From Acidobacteriota bacterium (lineage in GTDB: Bacteria; Acidobacteriota; Terriglobia; Terriglobales; Acidobacteriaceae): DNA of 6,810 bases. The position numbers and the translations under genes were made by a program. Positions 1-6,448 of the stretch are shown here, piece by piece (position 1 is the stretch's first letter; each line of letters opens with the position of its first letter). Under the pieces are notes generated by a model. It did no database searches, was not told the origin of the DNA, and saw only the letters and a list, made by a program, of their open reading frames with translations. Location: contig JAKART010000123.1 in NCBI GenBank assembly GCA_021819255.1, positions 1 to 6,810 on the forward strand. Reading direction: 5' to 3'.

Positions 1-1
1 G

Positions 2-241
2 TATCAGCCGCGGATCGAAGATGGATGGACCGAGGAAGATCAACTTGCCAGCCACGGCGGAGAGTACGATCCCCGGCCTGTGTACATGGTGAAGCTCCCC
101 GGCCAGACCGCGGCGGCGCGAGTAGACAGCCCCTACAGCACAGTGAACACGCGCAAGCTCTTTGACGCCATCCTGGCGCAGCGGATCAGCACCCCGAAGG
201 AGCTCAAGATGTGGGCGCAGGCCCTGCCCGCGCCCCGGTAG
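2..241 (+). CDS. C-terminal fragment, possible sulfatase/alkaline-phosphatase-superfamily protein
   Basis: An open frame runs in from the left edge and ends at TAG 239-241, giving 79 residues with no start in the window. The visible part carries YDPRPVYMVKLPGQ, then PYSTVNTRKLFDAIL and a closing STPKELKMWA. This resembles the end of sulfatase-like hydrolase/transferase proteins, where a 'DPR-P-x-x-x-KLPGQ' strand is followed by an 'NT-x-x-LFDAIL' helix and a short terminal helix. No catalytic metal-binding residues are visible because they lie upstream. Such proteins are often found in polysaccharide loci, where they modify sugars or lipids, but the substrate cannot be told here. The family call is from remembered pattern only. 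That the frame is coding is fairly safe; the function is uncertain. Confidence 0.5.
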   Translation, partial: YQPRIEDGWTEEDQLASHGGEYDPRPVYMVKLPGQTAAARVDSPYSTVNTRKLFDAILAQRISTPKELKMWAQALPAPR

Positions 242-615
242 CAGAATCAGGCAGGTGTTGTCGCCCTTGGCTCCCCCCGGCTGCAGCGGCCCCAAGCCCC
301 CGGCCCCCGGGCAAGAGGCTAGCCGGCGAGAGCCTGTCGGGGCGTGGCTCAAGAAGCGGGACACAAACCCAGCATTCTGCGAGCCCGCCGCTCGACGCTG
401 GGCCAGGCCCTGGCCCGATCGAGGGAGCGGGTTTCGATGGGAGTCACCCGCCGGATCAAGTATTCTGGCTTCTGGGAGTTTATTAGGAATAGCGAGGGGC
501 GGCGTTTGAGTCGAAGCGCATCGCGGACCGGAGAGCGCAGGCTCGCAAGGAGACGGGGAGCTTTCCGGCCTGAACTGCTGTTCCTCGATCTCCCGGAAGG
601 GGAGTTCACGCTAGG
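242..615. other. GC-rich intergenic gap, no supported gene
   Basis: This stretch of 374 bp separates the upstream gene from the flippase. The open frames in it are rich in Arg, Pro, Ser and Gly, resemble no family I know, and look like by-products of high GC. It contains short GC-rich inverted repeats, for example GGGCCA 400-405 with TGGCCC 411-416, and AGGCT with AGCCT around 317-336. None is followed by a T-tract, so none is a convincing intrinsic terminator. The promoter for the flippase should lie here, but I cannot point to a good -35/-10 pair. A ribosome-binding site is visible at the right end. Confidence 0.6.
595..604 (+). promoter_or_regulatory. Ribosome-binding site of the flippase gene
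   Basis: The purine-rich run GGAAGGGGAG ends 11 bases before the GTG at 616. It is the best Shine-Dalgarno-like match upstream and supports the GTG start, or the TTG start directly after it at 619. The spacing is slightly long. Confidence 0.6.
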
Positions 616-2211
616 GTGTTGAGCCAACTCAAGGGCGAAGAGTCGTCACGCGGCTACACAAGCGTACTTTCCGTGGTGGCGAAGAACTCGGCCGCGAATC
701 TGACGAAGATGGCCGCGCTCTCCGTTACGGTATTCGTCCTCCCGCCGATTCTGGTCCGCGTCCTGGACAAGCCGTCTTACGCGACCTGGGTCCTTATTCT
801 CCAGATCGGGACATACGTCGCGCTCTTCGACGGGAGCATGCAGTCGGCAATCAGCCGGTTCGTCGGCCGGTCGCGCGGCATGAACGACGACCGTTACATG
901 GGGACGATGCTGAGCAGCGCAGGGATGATCATGCTTATTGCGGCGCTGACGACAGCGGCGTTGGCAATCCTCTGTGCTTGGCAACTGCATCATCTTTTCC
1001 CGAGCATACCCCCTCCGATCCGATTGGACGCAGCTCGTGCGCTGCTGATCTTCGGCCTGTCGCTGGCCTTTACCCTCCCATTTTCCACGCTAGCGGGAGC
1101 GTTCCTTGGATTGCAAATGAATCAGGTGAACGCCCTTGCGGGCAGCGTGGGCCGGGTGCTGGGAGCGACTGGCGCGGCGTATGCAGCGTACCGGCACCAT
1201 TCCTTAACCGTGATGTCTCTTTGGATGGCATTCGGTTACGTGCTGCAGGCCGGTATGTACGAGGCCGCCTGGAAACGGCTCAACCTGCACGGCCTAATTC
1301 GGCGGGTGAACGTGACGCGCAGGGCTACGCAGGAGTTCGTGCGTTTCTGTTCTGCGTCCCTAGCGACACAGTTAGGCGGCGTGTTAATTACCGGGCTGGA
1401 TATGCCCATCGTAGCCGCCTTCGACTTTCGCTCCGCGGCCTACTATGCTGTCGCAGCGACGGTGAGCACCATGCTCACGGTCCCGCAGTCCGCTGTGGTA
1501 AACACGCTGATCCCGATTGCTTCGGGCATTTGTGCCACCTCCAACCCGGATCGCCTGGGGGCGTTCGTCGTCAAGACGACTCGATATTCCACGGCGCTGC
1601 TCTGCTTGGTCGTGCTCCCCCTCCTCTTGGGGATGAGCCCCTTCCTCCGTCTCTGGGTGGGCTCCGACTATGCACGGCATGCGCTGCCGATGGCCGCCGT
1701 CCTCGTTTTGGCACAGTTTATTCGTCTTACCTTGCTGCCCTATGCTGCGATCGGCTTTGCGGCGGGACAGCAACAGAGGATGCTTTATTCGCCACTCGGA
1801 GAAGGGGTTGTAAATCTGGCCTGTAGTCTGGCCGGGGTGCGGTATCTCGGGGCGCTAGGGGTGGCCTTGGGAACTCTCGTGGGAGCCTGTGTCGGGGTTT
1901 TGCTCCATTTCATCGTCAGTATGCCGCGTACGGACGAGATGAAATTCGCACGCGGACGGCTTGCGGTCGACGGTATTCTGCGGCCAGTAGGCTGTTGCCT
2001 CCCGGCCCTCCTCGTAGTCTTGTTTCTGGCCCGCCACGCGCCCAGCCGCCTTGCACTGGGTGGACTGGTTTGCTTCGGGGAGATGCTGGCCTTCGCGGCG
2101 CTCTGGAAATTCAATTTCGGCCAACCCGAAAGAGGCGAGATCGCCAAGCTTTTGGCTAGGTACACCGTTGATAACGGCGGGGGCAAGGCCGGAAGTTGCT
2201 TCCATGGCTAG
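616..2211 (+). CDS. Wzx-type lipid-linked oligosaccharide flippase (MOP superfamily)
   Basis: This encodes a 531-residue polytopic inner-membrane protein, the usual or slightly long size for Wzx/RfbX flippases. By family, it moves undecaprenyl-diphosphate-linked repeat units from the cytoplasmic to the periplasmic face. The N-terminus has the typical layout: a short soluble lead, then KNSAANLTKMAALSVTVFVL at residues 23-42 forming helix 1, PPILVRVLD (43-51), and a second helix ending in FDGSMQSAISRFVGR (71-85). About 12 to 14 hydrophobic segments follow, with a basic loop near 219-238, a conserved-looking RLWVGSDY at 345-352, and a hydrophilic tail after residue 500. The start is GTG 616 with TTG at 619 as alternative; the first 20 residues are not conserved in type, so the exact start is uncertain. 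Codon use is GC-rich like the glycosyltransferases. Its stop overlaps the ATG at 2204 and lies one base from the convergent wzy stop. A teichuronic-type exporter is the alternative; the superfamily is secure. Confidence 0.9.
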   Translation: MLSQLKGEESSRGYTSVLSVVAKNSAANLTKMAALSVTVFVLPPILVRVLDKPSYATWVLILQIGTYVALFDGSMQSAISRFVGRSRGMNDDRYMGTMLSSAGMIMLIAALTTAALAILCAWQLHHLFPSIPPPIRLDAARALLIFGLSLAFTLPFSTLAGAFLGLQMNQVNALAGSVGRVLGATGAAYAAYRHHSLTVMSLWMAFGYVLQAGMYEAAWKRLNLHGLIRRVNVTRRATQEFVRFCSASLATQLGGVLITGLDMPIVAAFDFRSAAYYAVAATVSTMLTVPQSAVVNTLIPIASGICATSNPDRLGAFVVKTTRYSTALLCLVVLPLLLGMSPFLRLWVGSDYARHALPMAAVLVLAQFIRLTLLPYAAIGFAAGQQQRMLYSPLGEGVVNLACSLAGVRYLGALGVALGTLVGACVGVLLHFIVSMPRTDEMKFARGRLAVDGILRPVGCCLPALLVVLFLARHAPSRLALGGLVCFGEMLAFAALWKFNFGQPERGEIAKLLARYTVDNGGGKAGSCFHG

Positions 2212-2386
2212 GCTAGATCTGGCGAAGATCGCGACAACTCGTGTTCGGATCAGAACGATCCTGCTGGCCTCCTCGCTGGCAACTTGCGTCGGCCTCCCGC
2301 CGCTGCGCTTCTTCCAATGGGCCGCTCCGTTGCTCGAGGGGTGGGCGGCTCAGCGTACCGCGGTCGCCCCCCCCACCTACACCTAA
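2204..2386 (+). CDS. Short plus-strand frame, possible truncated membrane-protein gene
   Basis: The ATG at 2204 overlaps the flippase stop in the string ATGGCTAG, and a GGAAG at 2191-2195 sits 8 bases upstream. This is the normal geometry of a translationally coupled operon gene. The 60-codon product starts with a basic lead (MARLDLAKIATTRVRIR), then a hydrophobic segment (TILLASSLATCVGLPPLR, 18-35), and ends in TAVAPPTYT. Third codon positions are strongly GC, as in the flippase. The frame stops at TAA 2384-2386, just after an 8-C tract at 2367-2374; shifting at that tract extends it only to a TGA at 2421. It overlaps the C-terminal tail of the minus-strand wzy frame, and the plus frame looks the more natural of the two. 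I do not recognise the protein. It may be the N-terminal remnant of a gene cut by the wzy segment, a small membrane peptide, or chance. Confidence 0.3.
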   Translation: MARLDLAKIATTRVRIRTILLASSLATCVGLPPLRFFQWAAPLLEGWAAQRTAVAPPTYT

Positions 2387-3748
2387 TTTTAGTCTGGACT
2401 CCGAAATCGAGCCCGATTTTTGACAGGTGTCCCCGGGGTATGCGGCACACAAGGCCCCTTCCGGCCACCTGAGGCGAAAGCGCGGTAACCCAACCTCAAA
2501 GCGAATGTGTGATTTCACCTTTAGCCCCACGCCTAATCGATTCAAGAACCCGTAGTATAGGAGCAACAACAGCGACATGAGAAAAAGTTGTTGGAAATTG
2601 GTGTACGCGTCGTCAAATATAGACATGAAAGTCGAAAACATTAGGAGTGCGCTCAGAAATAGCGCGATCTTTCCGCCCCCCAGCGCCTTTCGGTAAATCA
2701 GAGTCTGTACAGATCCGAAGACGCCGACTGCGCACAACATCCCGAAGAAGCCAAAATCTGTGAACAGAGGCTTATAAAGTGTATAGACATTGGCAGGAAA
2801 TGGGACAAAAACAAATTTGTCGAGGAGTGGGGGTGAGGCGACTGGGATCCCTGAAACGAAGGAAAGCACCTTTAAGAAGAATTCAAACGTTCGGTTGGGC
2901 TCGGATAGGTACATCGTAGGGTGTGTGAGCACGTAATTGAGTGCAGCGAGCGGTCCTAAGGTGTAGCCTAGCGTAAAAAACGAGAGAAGACTTACTAAGC
3001 CAACCGTGGAATTGCTCGGATTTTTGTCGATGAAAATGACCCCCAGGAATATGCAGACAAACAGAAAGACAGGGATGACAGCAATTCTCGCTGCCGCTCG
3101 AATGGAAACCCCTTTTTGCCTAAATATTTGTACATATGTTAATCCCGAGAAGAGCATCAGAAAGAAGGTCCTGCCGGTTGATAAGAGGCAACAGGTGAGG
3201 GCAATGGCCGCCGCCGCCTTAAAATGCTTACCTGCCCTTTCAACAAAGAGGAGGATGGCTATCCAAACGGAGAATTCTGGAAGATAGGTGCTTGCGGGAT
3301 AGGCGCGTAGCGTCTCTCCCGAATTGGCCATATCTGTAGTGGCTTGTCTAGTATTTGCCAACAACCCTCCGCTGCCGCTGGCGGCAAGAGACAGGATCTC
3401 ATGAAGCATGAACGGCAACGCCAAAATGCAAATCAGGATAAGTAACTTCATCCCGAGGCTTGAACGCGTCGGGTGTTCTAACTCCGCGAGCCTTAGTCTG
3501 ACTAAGCGTTCGGGCACCAGTGCCGCGGCCCACGAGCCAATGCTGAAGCACAGCGCGCCGAGGACCACTGCCCACCAGGTAATAGGCTGGATCCTATCGA
3601 TATCCATCCAAGATAGGCCATATAGGTAGGTGTCTAAACACCAGATTAGTGAGTAGACAAACGGAGGGTACAGTACTCGTCGATGCCCGATGCGATAATT
3701 CGCCACTGTCAGAAGCGTGAGTATCATGGCTGCGGCCGTAACAGTCAT
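2213..3748 (-). CDS. Wzy-type O-antigen/oligosaccharide repeat-unit polymerase
   Basis: The 511-residue frame is an integral membrane protein with about 10 or 11 hydrophobic segments between residues 1 and 404, the pattern of Wzy polymerases, which join lipid-linked repeat units at the periplasmic face. Long hydrophilic loops lie at residues 80-100, 122-157 and 276-328. In the second, R134 and G144 are spaced nine apart, close to but not the R-x10-G motif described for some Wzy loops. Others features of the class are STGRTFFLMLFSG at 190-202 and FTDFGFFGMLCAVG at 329-342. Wzy proteins share little sequence, so the call rests on topology, size and neighbours. The ATG at 3748 has a TGA four codons upstream and a weak RBS; Met8 (3727) is an alternative. 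Residues after about 430 are soluble, Arg/Gly/Ser-rich and encoded by GC-rich DNA; they look like run-on past a lost stop, and the natural end is probably near 2495-2517. The core is about 37-47% GC in sampled lines, against 55-68% in sampled lines of neighbouring genes. Confidence 0.8.
   Translation of the reverse strand: MTVTAAAMILTLLTVANYRIGHRRVLYPPFVYSLIWCLDTYLYGLSWMDIDRIQPITWWAVVLGALCFSIGSWAAALVPERLVRLRLAELEHPTRSSLGMKLLILICILALPFMLHEILSLAASGSGGLLANTRQATTDMANSGETLRAYPASTYLPEFSVWIAILLFVERAGKHFKAAAAIALTCCLLSTGRTFFLMLFSGLTYVQIFRQKGVSIRAAARIAVIPVFLFVCIFLGVIFIDKNPSNSTVGLVSLLSFFTLGYTLGPLAALNYVLTHPTMYLSEPNRTFEFFLKVLSFVSGIPVASPPLLDKFVFVPFPANVYTLYKPLFTDFGFFGMLCAVGVFGSVQTLIYRKALGGGKIALFLSALLMFSTFMSIFDDAYTNFQQLFLMSLLLLLYYGFLNRLGVGLKVKSHIRFEVGLPRFRLRWPEGALCAAYPGDTCQKSGSISESRLKLGVGGGGDRGTLSRPPLEQRSGPLEEAQRREADASCQRGGQQDRSDPNTSCRDLRQI
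2367..2374. repeat. Homopolymer tract of eight C (plus strand)
   Basis: Eight consecutive C lie inside both the short plus-strand frame ending at 2386 and the run-on tail of the minus-strand wzy frame, where they encode part of GVGGGG. Such tracts slip in replication and in sequencing. Changing its length would alter the end of either frame but not the membrane core of the polymerase. Confidence 0.9.
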
Positions 3749-3788
3749 ATGAGAGTGGGCTCAGTGGATGCGGTGCGTGAGGTGCCAT

Positions 3789-3817
3789 ATTGTAACGGCC
3801 TGCCTCAGCCTCGAAAA
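3789..3817 (-). promoter_or_regulatory. Putative sigma-70-like promoter of wzy
   Basis: Read on the minus strand, TACAAT (3794-3789) matches the -10 consensus at five of six bases. It is preceded, at a 17-base spacing, by TTTTCG (3817-3812), a weak -35 with three of six matches. The -10 lies about 41 bases before the wzy ATG, a plausible leader length. The match was found by eye and the -35 is poor. Confidence 0.35.
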
Positions 3818-3825
3818 TCGTAGCC

Positions 3826-3853
3826 GCTGGGTCAGTCGGGTTGCCGACCCAGC
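3826..3853. repeat. Stem-loop with two competing folds
   Basis: GCTGGGTC (3826-3833) and GACCCAGC (3846-3853) form a perfect 8-bp inverted repeat around a 12-base loop. A second fold uses GCTGG/CCAGC outside and GTCGG (3835-3839) with CCGAC (3844-3848) inside, around a 4-base loop and with a 4-base bulge. The element lies 9 bases upstream of the putative wzy -35. No T-tract follows directly on either strand (the nearest are short runs 8 or more bases away), so an intrinsic terminator is not well supported. A protein-binding operator is the other possibility. Confidence 0.6.
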
Positions 3854-4236
3854 AATCTCGTTCTTTTCGCGGGCGCCGAAGCTGACCTTCCGGAGCGCGA
3901 GAAGAGCCAGCAGGCCCCCTTCCAACGGGTTAGGGTGGCCGCGAACAGGTTCGGTGCATAGCTCCGCGCGAAATAATGCCGCAAGGGGCAGGGAGGGGCG
4001 ACCTTCAAAGTTCCAATGGGCGAGAACTCCTTGTGTGCGAATGTCCTGCCGCTAGTGCAGGGCGGGCTGTTAACAAAGTGTAGCAGAACGGAAATGCGCG
4101 TTCCTCCTGGCGTCCCAACCGCAACTCCCAAAGCGCCTTGGCGCCGGGCCCCGACGAGGTGACGGAGAAGGTTGGGGAGGCGGTTCTTCGAGGGGCTGCG
4201 CAAGCACGATGCTTCTGCCCAGCCCCGAAGCTTGCC

Positions 4237-4260
4237 GCTCCACTATGCGCTCCACTATGC
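4237..4260. repeat. Two-copy 12-bp tandem duplication
   Basis: The 12-mer GCTCCACTATGC is present twice, head to tail, at 4237-4248 and 4249-4260, without mismatch. It lies in the apparently non-coding gap. The most likely origin is replication slippage. Confidence 0.9.
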
Positions 4261-4703
4261 GAGCGACACAGCAGCGGAGTCGTGGTATCCTTGACTGCGC
4301 CTAAGTACGCAAGGAGCCAACATGTAGGCTCAACAAGTCGGGATCCGCGAACCTCGCAGCAAACTTTCCGCTTGCCCCTCGAATCCCAGGCCCCGCTGGC
4401 GGCCGCGCGCCGCAGCGACACCGTCAGCGAGTCCACCCCACGCACAGCAGATGAGGTGATACTGGGCAAGAGGCCGGGGAAGGGGGCTCGCCTCGCTGGC
4501 AGGTTGCCCTCGGCGGAATGCTTGGGAGGCGAGATTCCGGCAGGCTTCACGAAATGGCACGCGAGGCGGAAGCGGTGACAGACCGGAAGCGCCTGGCGCT
4601 TGACGCAATCATTCTCCTAAATTGCTTAGGTGGTCCTGTGTTTGCAAGCCTCGTCGTCCTGGAAATTTCTGCAGTCGGGGTCGCTAATTTGAGCCCGCCT
4701 CCT

Positions 4704-4708
4704 AGGAG
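4704..4708 (+). promoter_or_regulatory. Ribosome-binding site of the double glycosyltransferase
   Basis: AGGAG lies 8 bases before the ATG at 4717. This is near-ideal spacing and fixes the start of the gene. Confidence 0.85.
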
Positions 4709-4716
4709 TAGCGACT

Positions 4717-6411
4717 ATGCCTGAGATTGAACCTGGACGCGGTGGCATCCTGGTGGTGGTTGCACTTTACGAGACGAAGCCATCTGAGTCCGCGGCGTTC
4801 CAAACGCTGACGGCGGCCGCGCACAGCGTTGGGGAGAACGTAAACCCGGCTTGGGTTCTATTCTACGACAATACGCTGAGCAACGCCGTTGCAGAGGACA
4901 CGCCGCAGGGCGCTCTCTACCAAAGGGCCCTTCGTAACGAGGGAGTAGCCGGGGCCTATAACTACGCGCTGAACTTCGCGAAACAGAACGGGTTCGACTG
5001 GATCCTTACCCTTGACCAGGACACGCAGGTTCCGCACGATTATCTGCGATGCCTGCTTTCGATTGTGGACAGGCTGGAGGGTGTGACGGATGTCGGAGCG
5101 ATTGTGCCCCATCTTTGCCAAGAGGGGAGGGTCCTGTCGCCGATCCGCATTCGCCCATGGGGAGTGCGCTATCTCCCGCCCCCCAGCGCCGGCTTTGGGG
5201 TTGGCGAGGTCCACGCCTTCAACTCGGGCTCCCTGTTTCGGCGCAGCGCCTTGGAGCAGATTGGAGGATTTGATGACCGCTTCTGGCTCGATTACCAGGA
5301 CGCCTCCGTGTTTCGAAGGCTTTATCAGTGCGGAAAACGAGTCTACATTGCGGATAGGCTCAGGTTGGAGCACCAACTCTCCCTGATCTCGGATCAGCCG
5401 ATGGGACCAGCGCGCTTTCAAAATTATCTGCTGGCCGAGTCCGCCTACTACGATATGAGCCGGGGATCTCTTGCCGGCCTTGTGCTTACGGGGAAGACTC
5501 TCTGGCGGTTCTGTCAGCTGCTGGCAAAGAAGCGTGGCCCAGAGATCCGGAAGTTGGCTTGGGCAGGTCTGCTGCGCCGCCTGCTCAGGTCGAGGAGGGC
5601 GCGGGTTGAGGAGTGGCGGAGAGATCTGGGCGAGCGGATGCCCGGAGCGGAGGAAGCCTGGGAAGGGAGGAACAACGGGGAGAGGCCGCGCATCTCCGTT
5701 TGCATGGCGGCCTTTAACGGCAGCCTGTATATCGCGCAACAACTGGAGTCGATCCTGGTGCAGCTTGGCTCCGATGACGAAGTCGTCGTTGTCGATGACG
5801 CCTCCAGCGACCAAACCGCAGAGAAGATACTGGGCGTGGGCGACACGAGGATACGGCTGCTCCGGCACGAGAGAAACTGTGGCGTACTGCGAACCTTTGA
5901 AGACGCTTTACGCGCCGCGTCCGGAAGGATTCTGTTTCTGAGCGATCAGGACGACCTGTGGGATCCGCGCAAGGTGGAGACCGTTCTGGAGGCGTTCCGG
6001 ACCAACCCGTATGTTTCACTCGTGGCGACCGATAATGCCCTGATCGATTCCAATGGCGCTCTGATCTCCAAGTCCTACTTTGAAAATCGGGGGCCGTTTC
6101 GGCAAGGACTTTGGGCAAATCTCATCCGTAACCGCTATGGGGGCTGCACCATGGCATTTCGAGCCGAGATTTTGAGCGAGGTTCTTCCTCTGCCCCACGG
6201 CTACGATGTTTTGCACGACATCTGGATTGGCGTCAGGAACTCCTTATCCGGTCGCCGTGCCCTGTACATCCCGGAGCCGCTCGTTTTGAATAGGCGGCAT
6301 GGAGCGACGGCGACCGGGAAGGGCCGGCTGGGCTTTGGACGAAGGCTGCGTCTTCGAGCCCATCTTCTGCTTTCTCTTGCGGCTTTTCAGATACGCAAGG
6401 GCTTCCTCTGA
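4717..6411 (+). CDS. Two-domain GT2-GT2 glycosyltransferase, rhamnosyltransferase-like
   Basis: The 564-residue protein has two family-2 (GT-A fold) domains in tandem. Domain 1 (about 8-265) shows ILVVVALYET at 11-20, the acidic metal/nucleotide-sugar motif TLDQDTQVP at 98-106, the acceptor-site stretch NSGSLFRRSALEQIGGFDD at 169-187, and FWLDYQD at 189-195. It resembles RfbF-type rhamnosyltransferases. A basic linker (about 266-322) leads to domain 2 (about 325-540), with ISVCMAAFNGSLYIAQQLES at 326-345, VVVVDDASSDQT at 356-367, SDQDDLW at 409-415, YGGCTMAFR at 474-482, and H500-D501 with W503 in the catalytic-base region. The SDQDDLW form is typical of Rfb/Rgp-like GT2 enzymes. A basic, hydrophobic C-terminus (538-564) may bind the membrane. 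Both acidic motifs are intact, so two successive transfers to a lipid-linked acceptor in the cytoplasm are likely. The actual sugars are unknown. The ATG is well set by AGGAG at 4704-4708. The family is secure; the rhamnose specificity is inference. Confidence 0.9.
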   Translation: MPEIEPGRGGILVVVALYETKPSESAAFQTLTAAAHSVGENVNPAWVLFYDNTLSNAVAEDTPQGALYQRALRNEGVAGAYNYALNFAKQNGFDWILTLDQDTQVPHDYLRCLLSIVDRLEGVTDVGAIVPHLCQEGRVLSPIRIRPWGVRYLPPPSAGFGVGEVHAFNSGSLFRRSALEQIGGFDDRFWLDYQDASVFRRLYQCGKRVYIADRLRLEHQLSLISDQPMGPARFQNYLLAESAYYDMSRGSLAGLVLTGKTLWRFCQLLAKKRGPEIRKLAWAGLLRRLLRSRRARVEEWRRDLGERMPGAEEAWEGRNNGERPRISVCMAAFNGSLYIAQQLESILVQLGSDDEVVVVDDASSDQTAEKILGVGDTRIRLLRHERNCGVLRTFEDALRAASGRILFLSDQDDLWDPRKVETVLEAFRTNPYVSLVATDNALIDSNGALISKSYFENRGPFRQGLWANLIRNRYGGCTMAFRAEILSEVLPLPHGYDVLHDIWIGVRNSLSGRRALYIPEPLVLNRRHGATATGKGRLGFGRRLRLRAHLLLSLAAFQIRKGFL

Positions 6412-6448
6412 TCTAATTGATTAACCTACCTCGAGGCACGAGCGATTC

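Larger units (their letters stand above)
3749..4716. other. Long GC-rich gap with no convincing gene
   Basis: About 970 bp separate the start of wzy from the double glycosyltransferase gene. Open frames of 60 to 181 codons exist on both strands (for example minus 4005-4550 and plus 4138-4578), but they overlap each other, are rich in Arg, Ala, Pro and Ser, show no hydrophobic or domain pattern I know, and have no good ribosome-binding sites. I treat them as GC-driven. The stretch carries a putative wzy promoter (3789-3817), a stem-loop (3826-3853), a 12-bp tandem duplication (4237-4260) and the ribosome-binding site of the next gene. It may be decayed coding sequence or a dispersed genomic repeat; which one cannot be told without the rest of the genome. 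Confidence 0.5.

Noticed and set aside
400..416. GGGCCA/TGGCCC hairpin as terminator of the upstream gene
   Set aside because: The stem is only 6 bp, lies about 160 bases past the stop and has no T-tract.
978..1826. 282-codon open frame on the plus strand
   Set aside because: It lies within the flippase gene in another frame; the flippase frame has the expected membrane pattern and this one does not.
2420..2438. GACAGGTGTCCCCGGGG near the wzy boundary as a transposon or REP-like end
   Set aside because: It holds an 8-bp palindrome (CCCCGGGG), but no matching partner end or transposase is visible in the window.
2271..4514. Direct repeat CCTCGCTGGCA at 2271-2281 and 4491-4501, with partial similarity just downstream, bracketing the wzy region
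   Set aside because: An 11-bp exact match is expected by chance several times in a GC-rich window of this size, and the extension is imperfect. It is not enough to call insertion ends.
4005..4550. 181-codon open frame on the minus strand
   Set aside because: It overlaps frames of similar size on the plus strand, has no recognisable domain or ribosome-binding site, and its composition fits GC-driven open frames.
4138..4578. 146-codon open frame on the plus strand
   Set aside because: It has a TTG start without a ribosome-binding site, a low-complexity Arg/Ala/Ser-rich product, and overlaps the minus-strand frame; no family resemblance.
4600..4631. TTGACG at 4600-4605 and the inverted repeat CCTAA/TTAGG at 4616-4630 as a promoter or operator for the double GT2 gene
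   Set aside because: No acceptable -10 lies at 16-18 bases from TTGACG, and a 5-bp inverted repeat is too short to be meaningful.
4858..5868. 336-codon open frame on the minus strand
   Set aside because: It lies entirely opposite the well-supported double GT2 gene and is its shadow.
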